Numbered from the stretch's first letter, positions 1 through 10,365 are shown. The stretch is DNA of 64,000 nt from Poecilobothrus nobilitatus (GCA_947095535.1 OX352773.1:108043450-108107449); one strand, 5' to 3'. Notes: a model not told the origin generated them from the sequence alone. Program-made: numbers and translations.

Positions 1-232
1 TCCACGACGAGAACAAAACCTCCTATACGCAACTATAAACCTCTCTGCTGACATATATGTGACCAGTTCCAGGTGAATAGCCTTAATCGAATTACACATA
101 AAAAGTGGTACATATGATTTGTATCGTTTAGCTCCGTTTCCTTTATGGGTTTGCAACTCGAACGGGCCACAGTAATTTAAACCTGAATGAAGAAATGGTC
201 GCACCATTTCTACTCGTATTTTTGGTAGATTA
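1..232 (-). pseudogene. BEL/Pao integrase fragment (BEL-2, copy a), cut by the window edge
   Basis: Minus-strand remnant of the integrase core of a BEL/Pao retrotransposon. It is near-identical to the better preserved copy at about 41643-41865, which reads through the conserved KAIHLELV stretch of BEL integrases. Only the N-terminal side of the core lies in the window; the rest would be to the left of base 1. It is followed directly by the AT-rich block that also follows the other copy, so the two are part of one duplicated segment. Not functional. The family call rests on the second copy. Confidence 0.75.
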
Positions 233-559
233 ATAAGAATGCTAAATTAGGTTAGAGAAAAAATGTTTAACTGAGAATTTTATTAGGCTTACTTACGCTT
301 TTTACACTCAAGTCGAGAGAAAATAAAAAAAGATTTTTAATAGAAATAGCAAACTGTTTTTATTAAATCTAAATTTCATATCATTAAAACATATACATTT
401 ATTTTTTAAAAACTTTCAACTTGAACTTGATTATGCTTAAACTTTTAATTTCATTCATTAGCTTAAGTTTTTCTAAATTTTATATTAAGACGTAACTTAT
501 ATACTAACCTTTAACTTTTAACCTAAGTTTTTAAACTTTATTTAAAATAGAACTGAGGC

Positions 560-840
560 TTTAAAGATAAAATGAATGAATGCTCAATATCTGAATTTAT
601 TAGATTAGCATTAAGTTGAAAAATGTATTTGATTAAAGCTCATAATAAATAATAAATCTATTAAAAAAGCTTAAGATCTAAAAAGATATATTGTAAATGA
701 TTTAAGTGTTGATAATTACAGAAATTCATTCTATAGTAATATGGTTATATTTAGTAATATGTATGGGTTTTTAGATCTAAATTGCATACTATTTATACGC
801 AAAATTTGAATAAAATAGATTTAAGCTACTCGATTTTATA
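560..840 (+). pseudogene. DNA polymerase type B (protein-primed) C-terminal fragment, copy a
   Basis: Forward-strand conceptual translation with several stops shows a degenerate version of the region after the palm domain of Polinton/viral DNA_pol_B_2 proteins. In order there is an FKDKMNE / ISEFI block (family pattern KDExNGKxxxEFxGLR), a KMYLIKA block, a VNDLSVDNYRNSFY block and an RSKLHTIYTQ block. The same order is seen in the copies at 42178-42460 and 45190-45510. Stops and small indels rule out function. The family is inferred from recalled consensus motifs; a profile search is the deciding test. Confidence 0.6.
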
Positions 841-1854
841 TTAAACATATTACATATTATTAAATTTATTGTAATAATTAGTTTTTACCGTGATAATAAT
901 AAAATTTATATGTCTAATCTGGTTTTATTTTCATAATTATAATTTCAGAATTTTTGCCTATTTTCAAAAGAGTTTTAGTCTTTTCATTTCAAATTTTATA
1001 TTATAAAGAGAAAAAGATCATGAGAAAACTGATCATTTTTTAATTTTATACTTACTTTCGCATTTTTAAACCCAAGTTTCATAACATTAAGATACACATT
1101 TATTTCTTTATTTCTTTTAGAAACTTTTAGCTTAATAGATTAAGCTTTTTTAAATTTCAAATTAAAACATAACTGATATACTAACCGCTAAGTTTGTAAA
1201 CTTTATTTAAAATATAACTGATCTCAACGTAAAAGTTTTCATTTTTTCAATAATAATTCTGTCTTTAAACCAAATTTTAAAAACTCTTCATATTTTCACC
1301 TTAAAGTAAAATATTTAGCACTTTTATTTTGACTATAAAACTTCTAAAAGATAATAAGTTTTTTTTTTTAAATAATAATACATAATTTAGTAATCAAACC
1401 AAAAAGTTTATAAGCATTGAATTATGATAGTAAATAATCTAATATTTAAAATTATTTTTATTTTTACTTATGTTTTAATATATTTATTTATTTGGATCAT
1501 ATTTATAAATAAAATTTATTTAACTTAGGTACTTGTATTTGGATATGTTCTTTAAATAATTAATTAAAAGAAATATTATAAAACTTTTTTAGTATTTTTA
1601 AATTAGCTTTTAAACTCTACATTCTCTCGAACATCATTTCTTAAAAACATAATTTTTGCTAAGGAAAGAAAAAATAATCAAGCCAATTTTTTTATTAATA
1701 ATTCTATCCTATTTTATATTTAATCAATTTTAATTTTTGTATACTAACTTTTTAATAAAGTTTAAGATTAATCTTAAACTTCTTCTTATTAAATAAAACA
1801 AACTTTATAAAAGCTTTTTAATATTTTTATATTAGCTTATGAACTCTACATTGT

Positions 1855-2370
1855 TTTAAACATTATCCATTACAGAAATCTCAAACAATGACTGAAAAAA
1901 GGTTTAATCTTAAAATAAATTTATAGAGTATTGCAATTCACACAAAGTGATTGGTTAAAAAATATTTTGGTGTAAATAACTTTTATAAAACAAACGCAAG
2001 AAATTCGAAAAAGATTTTTTCAAGTTAATAAACATTTTCGCATTCGGTAAGACCATGCAAAATATTGATAAAAAAGAGATATTAGAATAACAACCAGTTG
2101 GGAAAACAAAGAAAAATGTTTAGGAGTTCGGGGTTTCATAGTAAAACCTAACTTTCATAGTCTATTGTCTTTCATTTCCGAATTAGCCGCGGTTAAACTT
2201 TCTAAAACCCGTGTTTAATATAACAAAACAGTATACTTTGGTTTTACGATTCTTTAGCAATCAAAAGTCCTAATGTAAGATTTTCATTATGAATATATGA
2301 AATCAAAAACTCAAAACAATCTCTTGCTAAACTATATAGATACAGACAGTTTCATGATACAGACAGTTTT
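1855..2370 (+). pseudogene. DNA polymerase type B palm-domain fragment, copy a
   Basis: Degenerate plus-strand coding remnant. Recognisable blocks in order are IIHYRNLKQ, YRVLQFTQSDWLKKYF, FFKLINISAFGKTM (the motif B region, NxxFGKTMENV in the family), KPNFHS, and YIDTDSF (motif C with the catalytic Asp pair). Frames shift between blocks and stops interrupt them. The copy at 44650-45185 has the same blocks with fewer stops. Here the fossil ends at about 2370 by fusion to unrelated sequence, while the other copy continues into the C-terminal part. The likely source is a Polinton/Maverick-like element or a related DNA virus insertion. Confidence 0.7.
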
Positions 2371-2433
2371 TTGATACTTCTGCATATGCTTCGAGGCACA
2401 ATGCTATTCCTACTTAATTATATGCTTTTATAT

Positions 2434-3163
2434 TGTTACATAAGATTATAAAACAAGTGCATGGTAATCATGAGCAAAGCACATGATAATCATACACTTG
2501 CAATTCGTAACATGAATCCAAAACCTAATTACTTTTCTTTTCTTTTAATTAATAAATTAACTTCAAATAAAAAAGCGTAACTGTACTTCTAACGCTAACA
2601 AAAATTCTTTTCATAAATTAATTTTAAATAAAAGAAAAGCTTAATCATCTTTTTCCAAAAGCGTGTAATTTGATTCTCAATTATTTCTAAACTTTGCAAT
2701 GCATGGCATTGCAACGTTTAATTAAAAATAAAACTTCACTTCATTGTAAACCTTCAAGAAGTCAGGTCATAAAAAGGATTTGTAATAATAAATAAGAATA
2801 AAATTAAATAACAGTAAAACTAAATAAAAAGGTTAAAATAAACCTAAGATTAAATAAGAGTAAAATTAAATAATAAATAAACAACTTAAAATTAAATAAC
2901 AGTAAAACTAAATAAAAAGGTTAAAATAAACCTAAGATTAAATAAAAGTAAAATTAAATTATAAATAAACAACTTAAAATTAAATAACAGTAAAACTAAA
3001 TAAAAAGGTTAAAGTAAACCTAAGATTAAATAAGAATAAAATTGAATAATAAAATAAACAACTTAAAGTTAAATAACAGTGAATTAACTATAAATTAAAT
3101 TAACAAATTAAAAAAAAAAGAAATCAAATTGTGTTTTATTTATGTTCCATCAAACATAAAACT
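2434..3163 (+). repeat. 5' LTR of errantivirus A
   Basis: 730 bp, beginning TGTTACATAAG and ending CATAAAACT, directly followed by the primer-binding site. It matches 9615-10344 in length and sequence as far as I could compare by eye. It should hold the element's promoter and polyadenylation signals. It contains a three-unit tandem repeat at 2810-3074. Confidence 0.95.
2810..3074 (+). repeat. Three tandem units of 88/88/89 bp inside the 5' LTR
   Basis: Units start at 2810, 2898 and 2986, each opening with AACAGTAAAACTAAATAAAA; a truncated fourth start is at 3075. The units differ at only a few bases. The same array is in the 3' LTR at 9991-10255. Arrays of this kind in U3/R regions can carry enhancer or insulator sites, but no known protein motif was identified here. 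Confidence 0.9.
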
Positions 3164-3175
3164 GGCGCAGTCGAA
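3163..3175 (+). other. Primer-binding site of errantivirus A
   Basis: TGGCGCAGTCGAA begins with the last T of the LTR. TGGCGCAGTCG is the core of the tRNA-Ser-type primer site known from 17.6/297-like errantiviruses. Overlap with the final LTR base is usual in this group. Confidence 0.8.
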
Positions 3176-3552
3176 ATTACCATAAGTCGATACATAAGGT
3201 AACAAACGAACCTCAACCAAAGGGAACAACCGTCAACAAGGGGAATAACCGACATAAGACAAATTTACATCTACAAGGCCAACATTCAACAAATTTACAT
3301 CTACAAGAATTCAACAAAATTACTTCTACAAGGCCAACAAAAAAAAAAAAAAGTTAAGTACAATACCTTTAAAATAAAATTAAATAAGTAATTAATTAAA
3401 TAATTTGATTAAATCAAAAAAAAAAAAAAAAAATTTTTTTTTTTGAAATATTAAAATTTATTAAGCAAATGAATGTAAGCTAAAATAAAAAAAAAAAAAA
3501 AAAAATAAAAGAAATAGAAAAAAAATTCTACAATTTAACTATTATAATTTTG

Positions 3553-3586
<34 letters not shown>

Positions 3587-3903
3587 AAAAAAGAAAAACT
3601 ACAAATTCAAAATTTTATTACAAATCTTGTTATAAATTTTTTCTAATTATCAATTTACAAATTCAAAATCTCATTACAAATTTGATTTATTAATTAAAAT
3701 TATAATTAATAATTTTATTAAATCTTAATTTTATTAAAGGAAATTTTTTTTTGCTTCAAATTTAGTGTATTAATTAAAATTAATAATTTACAAGTAAACT
3801 CAAAATCAAATTATAAATTTTGTTATTGATTAAAACTAACCACCTTATAATTAAATCCAGATTTTTTTTACAAATTGTGTCCATTGACTGACTAATACTT
3901 AAA
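3176..3903 (+). other. Untranslated leader of errantivirus A
   Basis: About 730 bp of A-rich leader between the primer site and the gag start. It has several long A-runs (for example 3558-3583) and a short imperfect repeat of a CTACAAGGCCAACA-type motif between 3270 and 3345. No ORF of note. Packaging signals would be expected here, and an env splice donor is likely here or early in gag, but none could be assigned by eye. Confidence 0.7.
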
Positions 3904-6078
3904 ATGGAAAATTTAGGAGAATCAGAAAAATTTAATACCTTAATAAAGTGCATTGCCAATATTTCTCCTTTCTCAGGAAAAATAAACGACCTAGTTAACT
4001 TTTTACAAAGGGTGGAAGAACTCATTCCATTAATTGAAACTATTCCTGATAATTACAAAAGTATATTATTAGGAAGCATTAAAGATAAAATTATCGGAAA
4101 CGCGAGAACTGCCCTACTTTCCAATCCAGATCTAGGAACATGGTTAAACGTCAAAGAAGCTCTAATAAGAGATTTTGGCGAGTCAACACCTATTAACGAA
4201 ATTCTAGACCAACTGACCTTATGTCGTTGTACAACAACAATTGAGAAATTTCATGATAAAATCAGAAGAATATTAACCAAACTAAACAACGCGTACCTAT
4301 TAAGCGGTGGTAACAACCCGAACCAGATAGCCACAAATAACCGAATAGCACTTACAGTATTTAAAGACAACTTACCAGAACCTGTAAGAGGTATAATTAT
4401 TAATAGGAATCCTAACAACTTAAACGAAGCTTTTCAAATTATAGTTGCAAATGGATACTCACAATTCGTGAGTTTACCAAAGAAAAACTGTTCTAATTTC
4501 AACTCAAATAATTTCAGTAGAAATTTTAACTCAAATAATTTCAATAGAAATTTCAACCCCAACAATTCACAAAATAGAAATCAAAACAATTACCCAAATA
4601 GAATTTCTCACTCAAACCGCTTTCAAAAAATTAATTCTAATCAAAATAATTCGGGAATCAGAAATTACGATTATAATAGAAACTATCCAGTAGTGAATAG
4701 CCAACCTAATCAGATAAATAATAATTATAACCACGAACGTCAAAGTAGAAGAACAAACCGTAGCTATAACGAAATAGAACCTATGGACGTATACATGAGC
4801 AATAGTAATGAACAAAATTTTAGTACAATTAGTACAAAAATAAAAAAATTAAAATTTATAATCGATTCTGGTGCGGAATTTAGCATAATTAATTCCAAAT
4901 TATGCCAACCTAAATGGAAACATCAAATAAACCCACAAACTCTTAGTGTATTAGACGGTAAAGTTACAACAAATATCAAATGTAAATTTCCTTTATTTGA
5001 AATATTTAATGAAACAGATAAACTTGTGGAATTCCTAGAAATTCCCTTAAACAACAATTTTGACGGTATAATTGGCAACAACATACTTGTACCGTTAAAC
5101 GCAATAATAAATTACAAAGACCGACAGATAGTCACGTCAAAAGCTAATATACCATTTTTCCTCAATGATCATGAAGAATTCTTGTACAATAATACTTACT
5201 TAACAGAATTTCTGAACATCTTTAGTAATGAAATACAACCGGTAAAATTCAATTTCGCACCACATTTATCTAAGAAAGATATCCAAAAGTTGGAATCACT
5301 TCTACTTTCCTATAAAGACATCTTCCATAAGGACGAAAAAACACTCTCGTTCACCAGTAAGATTAAACATAGGATAATCACGAAGAACGACGTTCCTATT
5401 TATACAAAAAGTTATCGATACCCCCAAATACATCGAGAAGAGGTAGACCGACAAATCAAGGAAATGCTAATGCAAGGTATAATAGTAAATAGTACCTCAC
5501 CTTATAACGCTCCTATTTGGGTTGTGCCCAAAAAATTGGACAACTCGAATATAGAAAAATGGAGGATCGTCATTGACTATCGAAAATTGAACGATAATAC
5601 AATCGTCGATAAGTTTCCAATACCGAACATTGAAGACTTATTCGGAAAGCTAGGAAACTGTAGGTACTTTTCCACATTAGATCTGGCTAAGGGCTTCCAC
5701 CAGATCGAAGTCCAACAAGAGGACAGATGGAAAACTGCCTTCTCAACGGCAAATGGTCACTATGAGTTTACCAGAATGCCGTTTGGGTTAAAAAACTCTC
5801 CATCGACCTTTCAGAGGTTGATGAACTACGTATTACGGGACTTCGTGAACAAAATTTGTGTTGTCTATTTAGACGATATTCTAATTTTTTCGGCTTCATT
5901 AGAAGAGCACTTATTATATTTGCAAAAAATTCTCCAATGTTTAAGAGAAGCAAATTTAAAAATACAAATGGATAAGTGCAACTTCGCTCAAACTTCTACT
6001 AACTACTTAGGACACATTATAACAGATGGTGGTATAAAACCTGACCCCAAAAAAGTATTGTGTATCCAAAAAAATTAA
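3904..6078 (+). CDS. gag-pol: Gag-protease-reverse transcriptase polyprotein of errantivirus A
   Basis: 724 codons starting at the first good ATG after the leader. Residues about 1-200 look like a gypsy-type Gag capsid region. Residues about 200-300 form an Asn/Arg-rich tail in place of CCHC knuckles. The aspartic protease active site DSGAE is at residues 321-325 and RT follows from about 500, with conserved LDLAKGFHQI and MPFGLKN blocks and YLDD at 655-658 (5866-5877). Gag and Pol normally lie in different frames joined by -1 frameshifting in errantiviruses; here they are one frame, with an A7 run (4842-4848) just before the protease. The ORF ends early at an A7 run (6068-6074), one base out of frame with the RT connection domain. 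Otherwise the domains look intact. Confidence 0.9.
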   Translation: MENLGESEKFNTLIKCIANISPFSGKINDLVNFLQRVEELIPLIETIPDNYKSILLGSIKDKIIGNARTALLSNPDLGTWLNVKEALIRDFGESTPINEILDQLTLCRCTTTIEKFHDKIRRILTKLNNAYLLSGGNNPNQIATNNRIALTVFKDNLPEPVRGIIINRNPNNLNEAFQIIVANGYSQFVSLPKKNCSNFNSNNFSRNFNSNNFNRNFNPNNSQNRNQNNYPNRISHSNRFQKINSNQNNSGIRNYDYNRNYPVVNSQPNQINNNYNHERQSRRTNRSYNEIEPMDVYMSNSNEQNFSTISTKIKKLKFIIDSGAEFSIINSKLCQPKWKHQINPQTLSVLDGKVTTNIKCKFPLFEIFNETDKLVEFLEIPLNNNFDGIIGNNILVPLNAIINYKDRQIVTSKANIPFFLNDHEEFLYNNTYLTEFLNIFSNEIQPVKFNFAPHLSKKDIQKLESLLLSYKDIFHKDEKTLSFTSKIKHRIITKNDVPIYTKSYRYPQIHREEVDRQIKEMLMQGIIVNSTSPYNAPIWVVPKKLDNSNIEKWRIVIDYRKLNDNTIVDKFPIPNIEDLFGKLGNCRYFSTLDLAKGFHQIEVQQEDRWKTAFSTANGHYEFTRMPFGLKNSPSTFQRLMNYVLRDFVNKICVVYLDDILIFSASLEEHLLYLQKILQCLREANLKIQMDKCNFAQTSTNYLGHIITDGGIKPDPKKVLCIQKN

Positions 6079-8037
6079 ATTACCTTCCACACAGAAAGAA
6101 ATTAAATCCTTCCTGGGGATAACGGGATACTACAGGAAATTCATAAAAGACTACGCTAGTATCGCTTACCCTCTTATAAAATGCTTAAAAAAGAACGCAA
6201 AATCGACAAACAGAACTCTGAATACAAAGAATCATTCGAAAAATTAAAAGTATTACTTACCACTGATCCTGTTTTAATAAACCCAAATTTTGAAAAAACA
6301 TTTACAGTAACAACCGATGCCTCAAATTTTGCAATCGGTGCCGTTCTAAGCCAAAACGGCCACCCAATCTACTACGCGTCTCGTACGCTAAACCAACATG
6401 AAACAAGATACGCAACAATAGAGAAAGAACTTCTCGCTATTGTGTGGTCAATAAAGCACTTTCATACTTACCTATACGGTAGAAAATTTATAGTACAAAC
6501 CGACCACAGACCCTTGGTCTGGTTGAACAATTTGAAAGAACCTAACATGAAGCTGCAACGTTGGAAAATTCGACTTAATGAATACGATTTTTCAATAAAT
6601 TACGTAAAAGGCAAAGATAACCATGTTGCCGACGGATTAAGCAGAATTATACCTGATAATTTAGAAAATAATTCGCAGAAAAACATTCTTATTAACTCAG
6701 TATGTGAAGAACAATACGAAGTTAACGAAATTAACAAAGAAGCTAGCAATATAGACAATATGTCGACTTCTGCGACAATACACAGCGCGCAAGAAGACGA
6801 TTCAGGCTATATTCCAATAACAGCAAAACCAGTAAATCTTTTTAAAAACCAAATCTACCTGTACACAAAAAATAAAGAAAAACTCCTAATGAAAATCTGC
6901 AATAAAAAATGTCATAATATTTTACACGTTACCAAAAATAGTAACCTTCTAGAAATGATGAGAAAATGTCTAATAGAAAAAGGCACTATGTGCATTTATT
7001 GCGAAAATATTCCTTTATACTTAACCTTCCAAAACTTATACAGACAATATTTCTTTGGAAATAAAAATTTGAAAATACTTAAGTCACCAACTAAACTTCT
7101 AGATCTGACAGATAAAGACGAAATACTAAGCGTTATTAAAGAACAACATCTAAGCAAAAATCATCGAGGAATATCAGAAATGTTTCTCGAGTTAAAATCC
7201 GTTTACTACTTTCCTAATATGCTTGAACAAATACACAAATTCGTAAATAACTGTAATGTATGCAATATCGCCAAACATGATAGGAGTCCAATAAAACTAC
7301 CTCTAAACCACACGGAATCTCCAAAATACTTTAACGATATAGTCCACATGGATATATGGTTCCCGTATCGCAATATAATGTATCTTACAATGATCGACAA
7401 ATTTACCAAACACGCTACGATCTCTAAATTAAAAGACAGGACATGGATTTCCATCTTATCGGGCATCAAGGAAAGAATTAAATATTTAGGAAAAATGAGA
7501 AAATTAGTATCCGACAACGACAAATGTATTATACATAACGCAGTCGAACAATTTCTGAACGAAAACGAAATAATGTTCCACAAAACAACACCAAACAACA
7601 AAACAGGAAACTCAGACATTGAACGCCTACACGGCACGTTAAACGAGCATTTAAGGCTAATGGATGTCGATAAAACTAATACCGAATCCAATGACATAGA
7701 AAATAAAGTATATAATGCTATTACATACTATAATCGCACCATTCATTCTACTACAAAATTAAGACCTTTAGACTTCTTTAATAAAAACTTCGATAGAAAT
7801 GAAATTGACGAACTAGCAAAACAATTTGACGAAGAAAAAGCAAAACGCATTAACAAAAACAATAAAAATATAGTTGAAAACCCAAACTTTACAGAAAATA
7901 TCGTAGTCAATCGTGAAGTAGGAAAATGTAAACCAAAATACAAAAAATTAAAAGAATACCAGAAATCTGGAAACTACCTAACAGATACCAGCAATAAAAG
8001 ACTAATGAAATATTGCACGAAACAAAGAAAAAGATAG
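6066..8037 (+). CDS. pol: RT connection, RNase H and integrase of errantivirus A
   Basis: Continuation of pol. From about 6070 to 6186 the coding frame is shifted by one base (the conserved FLGITGYYRKF block lies there). It returns to the original frame near an A6 run at 6187-6192, and the long open frame runs 6181-8037. RNase H carries TTDAS (6313 on), a KEL glutamate block and TDHRPL. Integrase has the HHCC zinc site (about 7146-7280) and catalytic acidic residues in HMDIW (7345), SDND (7511) and SDIERLHG (7613). The C-terminus is basic. The two shifts are of opposite sign in homopolymers, so they could be consensus errors of the assembly rather than real mutations. Confidence 0.85.
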
Positions 8038-8051
8038 TATAAATATCAAAA

Positions 8052-8083
8052 CTAATACTACCTTCTATAATTTTTTTTAGGAA
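8052..8083 (+). other. Putative splice acceptor for env of errantivirus A
   Basis: A branch-point-like CTAAT (8052-8056), a run of eight T and AG at 8079-8080 lie directly before the env ATG at 8084. Errantivirus env is made from a spliced subgenomic RNA, and an acceptor at this position is typical. The donor was not located. Confidence 0.6.
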
Positions 8084-9589
8084 ATGGAATGGAAACTTCT
8101 ATGGTTGCTCATAACACCCATATTAATGCAATCGATACAAATAACGCCTATAAATGACGACAACGGATTCTCAATAGTAAGATTAAAAGACAAACGCATC
8201 GTCGAAAGTTATACAAAATTACTTCATCTAATAAATTTAACCGTATTCCATGTACAAATTGAAGTCCTACAAGGACAAATAGATATAATAAAACAAGGAC
8301 AAGAAAACGAAAACAACCTTTTACAAAGGGAACTGGACAACTTAAAAAACAAAATAAAATTCTTAACTCCAGACCTTACTAAAAGAAAACGACCTTCTAG
8401 AGGACTTATAAACTTCTTAGGGTCGTCAATGAAGTTTATCGCCGGGACAATGGATAACGAAGACGCAGACGAAGTCTACAAACGATTACAAGACCTTGAA
8501 TCTTCTAACAAACAAATAATAGAACAAACCAATAAACAAGTAGTCATTAACAATAAATTAATCAAAGGGCTGGAAGATATTTCCGACCAGGTTAACAAAC
8601 GAACTTTAGAAATGACAAATTACATAAACAGTATAACAAAAACCGGGTTTAATATCATACATAGAAATAAATTCGAGCTACGAGTTTACGCCGACATCAA
8701 CCTGTTAAATAACCATGTCGAAGAAATCGAAGACGTAATATTACTCAGTCGACTCGGAGTACTAGCTCACAACATCTTGACAGAAGAAGAAATCTCAGAC
8801 TTCCAAATTCCAATAGAAAATTTACCATACATTAAAAGTAGTGTAATTATTGAAAGCAATATAATAGGCGTAATTATTCTGATCCCAAATTTTACAAAAG
8901 AAACATATTTAGACGCTTACATCGTCCCATTTCCAAATTTAAATTTCGAACAGTTAGATTACGATAACCAAAGAATCATAGTCAACGATAACAATATCTT
9001 TGAATATCACGAAAACGTTTTACTAAAACGAAACTTAAAGCTCCATAAAGACAAATGTATACGGAACTTACTCCAACATAATAACACATGTAAATATAAA
9101 ATAAATAAATTAGAATCAATAATTCAACTTAACGAAGAAACTATTGTTACTTTCAATCTTCCAAAAATAAAGATAAAACAAAATTGTATTAAACATGAAA
9201 TCCTAATAAAAGGAAATAATGTAATTAAATTTAATAATTGTGAAATGAAAATTGATAAATTAAGCTTTATAAATAAAATAAGAAATTACAAAGAAAATAC
9301 TGTAATATCACTTATAAACAGTGGTAATCAAATAACGAAAGTTGTAAATAATTTGTCATTAGAGGACATTCACCTCAACACAATAAAAAATAGAGAAATT
9401 ATAAAATTAAATGAAAAAAACTCTAGTTTTAAAAGTAATTTTTTATTTGTATCCACTTCAATAATATTTTGTATAATAATAATAATTTTAATTTCCTTTT
9501 GTAGAAAAATAAAAAGCTGTAAAAAATTGGAAATAGTCGAGAATCAATGCGAAAAATCAGATAATGATGTTACCCTAAAAATTTTCTGA
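8084..9589 (+). CDS. env: Envelope glycoprotein of errantivirus A
   Basis: 501 codons, intact. The N-terminal hydrophobic stretch (residues 1-18) reads as a signal peptide. A furin-type basic site KRKRPSR is at residues 100-106, followed by a glycine-rich hydrophobic segment (GLINFLGSS...) like the fusion-peptide region of insect errantivirus and baculovirus F proteins. A conserved DNEDADEVYKRL block and coiled-coil-like Gln/Asn-rich helix follow. A single transmembrane segment lies at about residues 453-475, with a short cytoplasmic tail. The product would be a membrane glycoprotein mediating particle entry. Its intact state, with matching LTRs, suggests recent activity; function is inferred from family. 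Confidence 0.9.
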   Translation: MEWKLLWLLITPILMQSIQITPINDDNGFSIVRLKDKRIVESYTKLLHLINLTVFHVQIEVLQGQIDIIKQGQENENNLLQRELDNLKNKIKFLTPDLTKRKRPSRGLINFLGSSMKFIAGTMDNEDADEVYKRLQDLESSNKQIIEQTNKQVVINNKLIKGLEDISDQVNKRTLEMTNYINSITKTGFNIIHRNKFELRVYADINLLNNHVEEIEDVILLSRLGVLAHNILTEEEISDFQIPIENLPYIKSSVIIESNIIGVIILIPNFTKETYLDAYIVPFPNLNFEQLDYDNQRIIVNDNNIFEYHENVLLKRNLKLHKDKCIRNLLQHNNTCKYKINKLESIIQLNEETIVTFNLPKIKIKQNCIKHEILIKGNNVIKFNNCEMKIDKLSFINKIRNYKENTVISLINSGNQITKVVNNLSLEDIHLNTIKNREIIKLNEKNSSFKSNFLFVSTSIIFCIIIIILISFCRKIKSCKKLEIVENQCEKSDNDVTLKIF

Positions 9590-9602
9590 GACCGAAAATC
9601 TT

Positions 9603-9614
9603 AAAGGGGGGAGG
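9603..9614 (+). other. Polypurine tract of errantivirus A
   Basis: AAAGGGGGGAGG lies directly before the 3' LTR and would prime plus-strand DNA synthesis. Confidence 0.9.
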
Positions 9615-10344
9615 TGTTACATAAGATTATAAAACAAGTGCATGGTAATCATGAGCAAAGCACATGATAATCATACACTTGCAATTCGTAACATGAATCC
9701 AAAACCTAATTACTTTTCTTTTCTTTTAATTAATAAATTAACTTCAAATAAAAAAGCGTAACTGTACTTCTAACGCTAACAAAAATTCTTTTCATAAATT
9801 AATTTTAAATAAAAGAAAAGCTTAATCATCTTTTTCCAAAAGCGTGTAATTTGATTCTCAATTATTTCTAAACTTTGCAATGCATGGCATTGCAACGTTT
9901 AATTAAAAATAAAACTTCACTTCATTGTAAACCTTCAAGAAGTCAGGTCATAAAAAGGATTTGTAATAATAAATAAGAATAAAATTAAATAACAGTAAAA
10001 CTAAATAAAAAGGTTAAAATAAACCTAAGATTAAATAAGAGTAAAATTAAATAATAAATAAACAACTTAAAATTAAATAACAGTAAAACTAAATAAAAAG
10101 GTTAAAATAAACCTAAGATTAAATAAAAGTAAAATTAAATTATAAATAAACAACTTAAAATTAAATAACAGTAAAACTAAATAAAAAGGTTAAAGTAAAC
10201 CTAAGATTAAATAAGAATAAAATTGAATAATAAAATAAACAACTTAAAGTTAAATAACAGTGAATTAACTATAAATTAAATTAACAAATTAAAAAAAAAA
10301 GAAATCAAATTGTGTTTTATTTATGTTCCATCAAACATAAAACT
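9615..10344 (+). repeat. 3' LTR of errantivirus A
   Basis: 730 bp, matching the 5' LTR by eye, with the tandem array at 9991-10255. It is followed by the target duplication ATAT (10345-10348). Confidence 0.95.
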
Positions 10345-10365
10345 ATATTAACTCGTCGCTGTCGG

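Larger units (their letters stand above)
233..2429. repeat. AT-rich duplicated block (block X, copy a)
   Basis: Very AT-rich DNA nearly identical to 41866-45728, apart from a 1.2-kb repeat insertion and about 500 bp of polymerase sequence present only in the second copy. It contains diverged internal repeats (for example about 465-555 versus 1145-1220, and 1552-1640 versus 1786-1865). Two stretches translate as DNA polymerase B fragments and are listed separately. Between them (about 840-1780) I see only AT-rich sequence with weak internal repetition and no convincing gene. Confidence 0.7.
2434..10344 (+). mobile_element. Errantivirus A (Ty3/gypsy LTR retrotransposon with env), structurally complete
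   Basis: A 7911-bp element bounded by two 730-bp LTRs in which I find no difference by eye. It is flanked by a 4-bp target duplication ATAT (2430-2433 and 10345-10348). In order: 5' LTR, primer-binding site, A-rich leader, gag-protease-RT ORF, RNase H-integrase ORF, env, polypurine tract, 3' LTR. The env, the TGGCGCAGTCG primer site shared with 17.6/297-type elements and the 4-bp TA-rich target all fit insect errantiviruses. Matching LTRs imply recent insertion. Two offsetting one-base shifts in A-runs break the pol frame. Confidence 0.95.

Noticed and set aside
7206..7697. 163-codon minus-strand ORF across the errantivirus A integrase
   Set aside because: Antisense shadow of an intact integrase frame.
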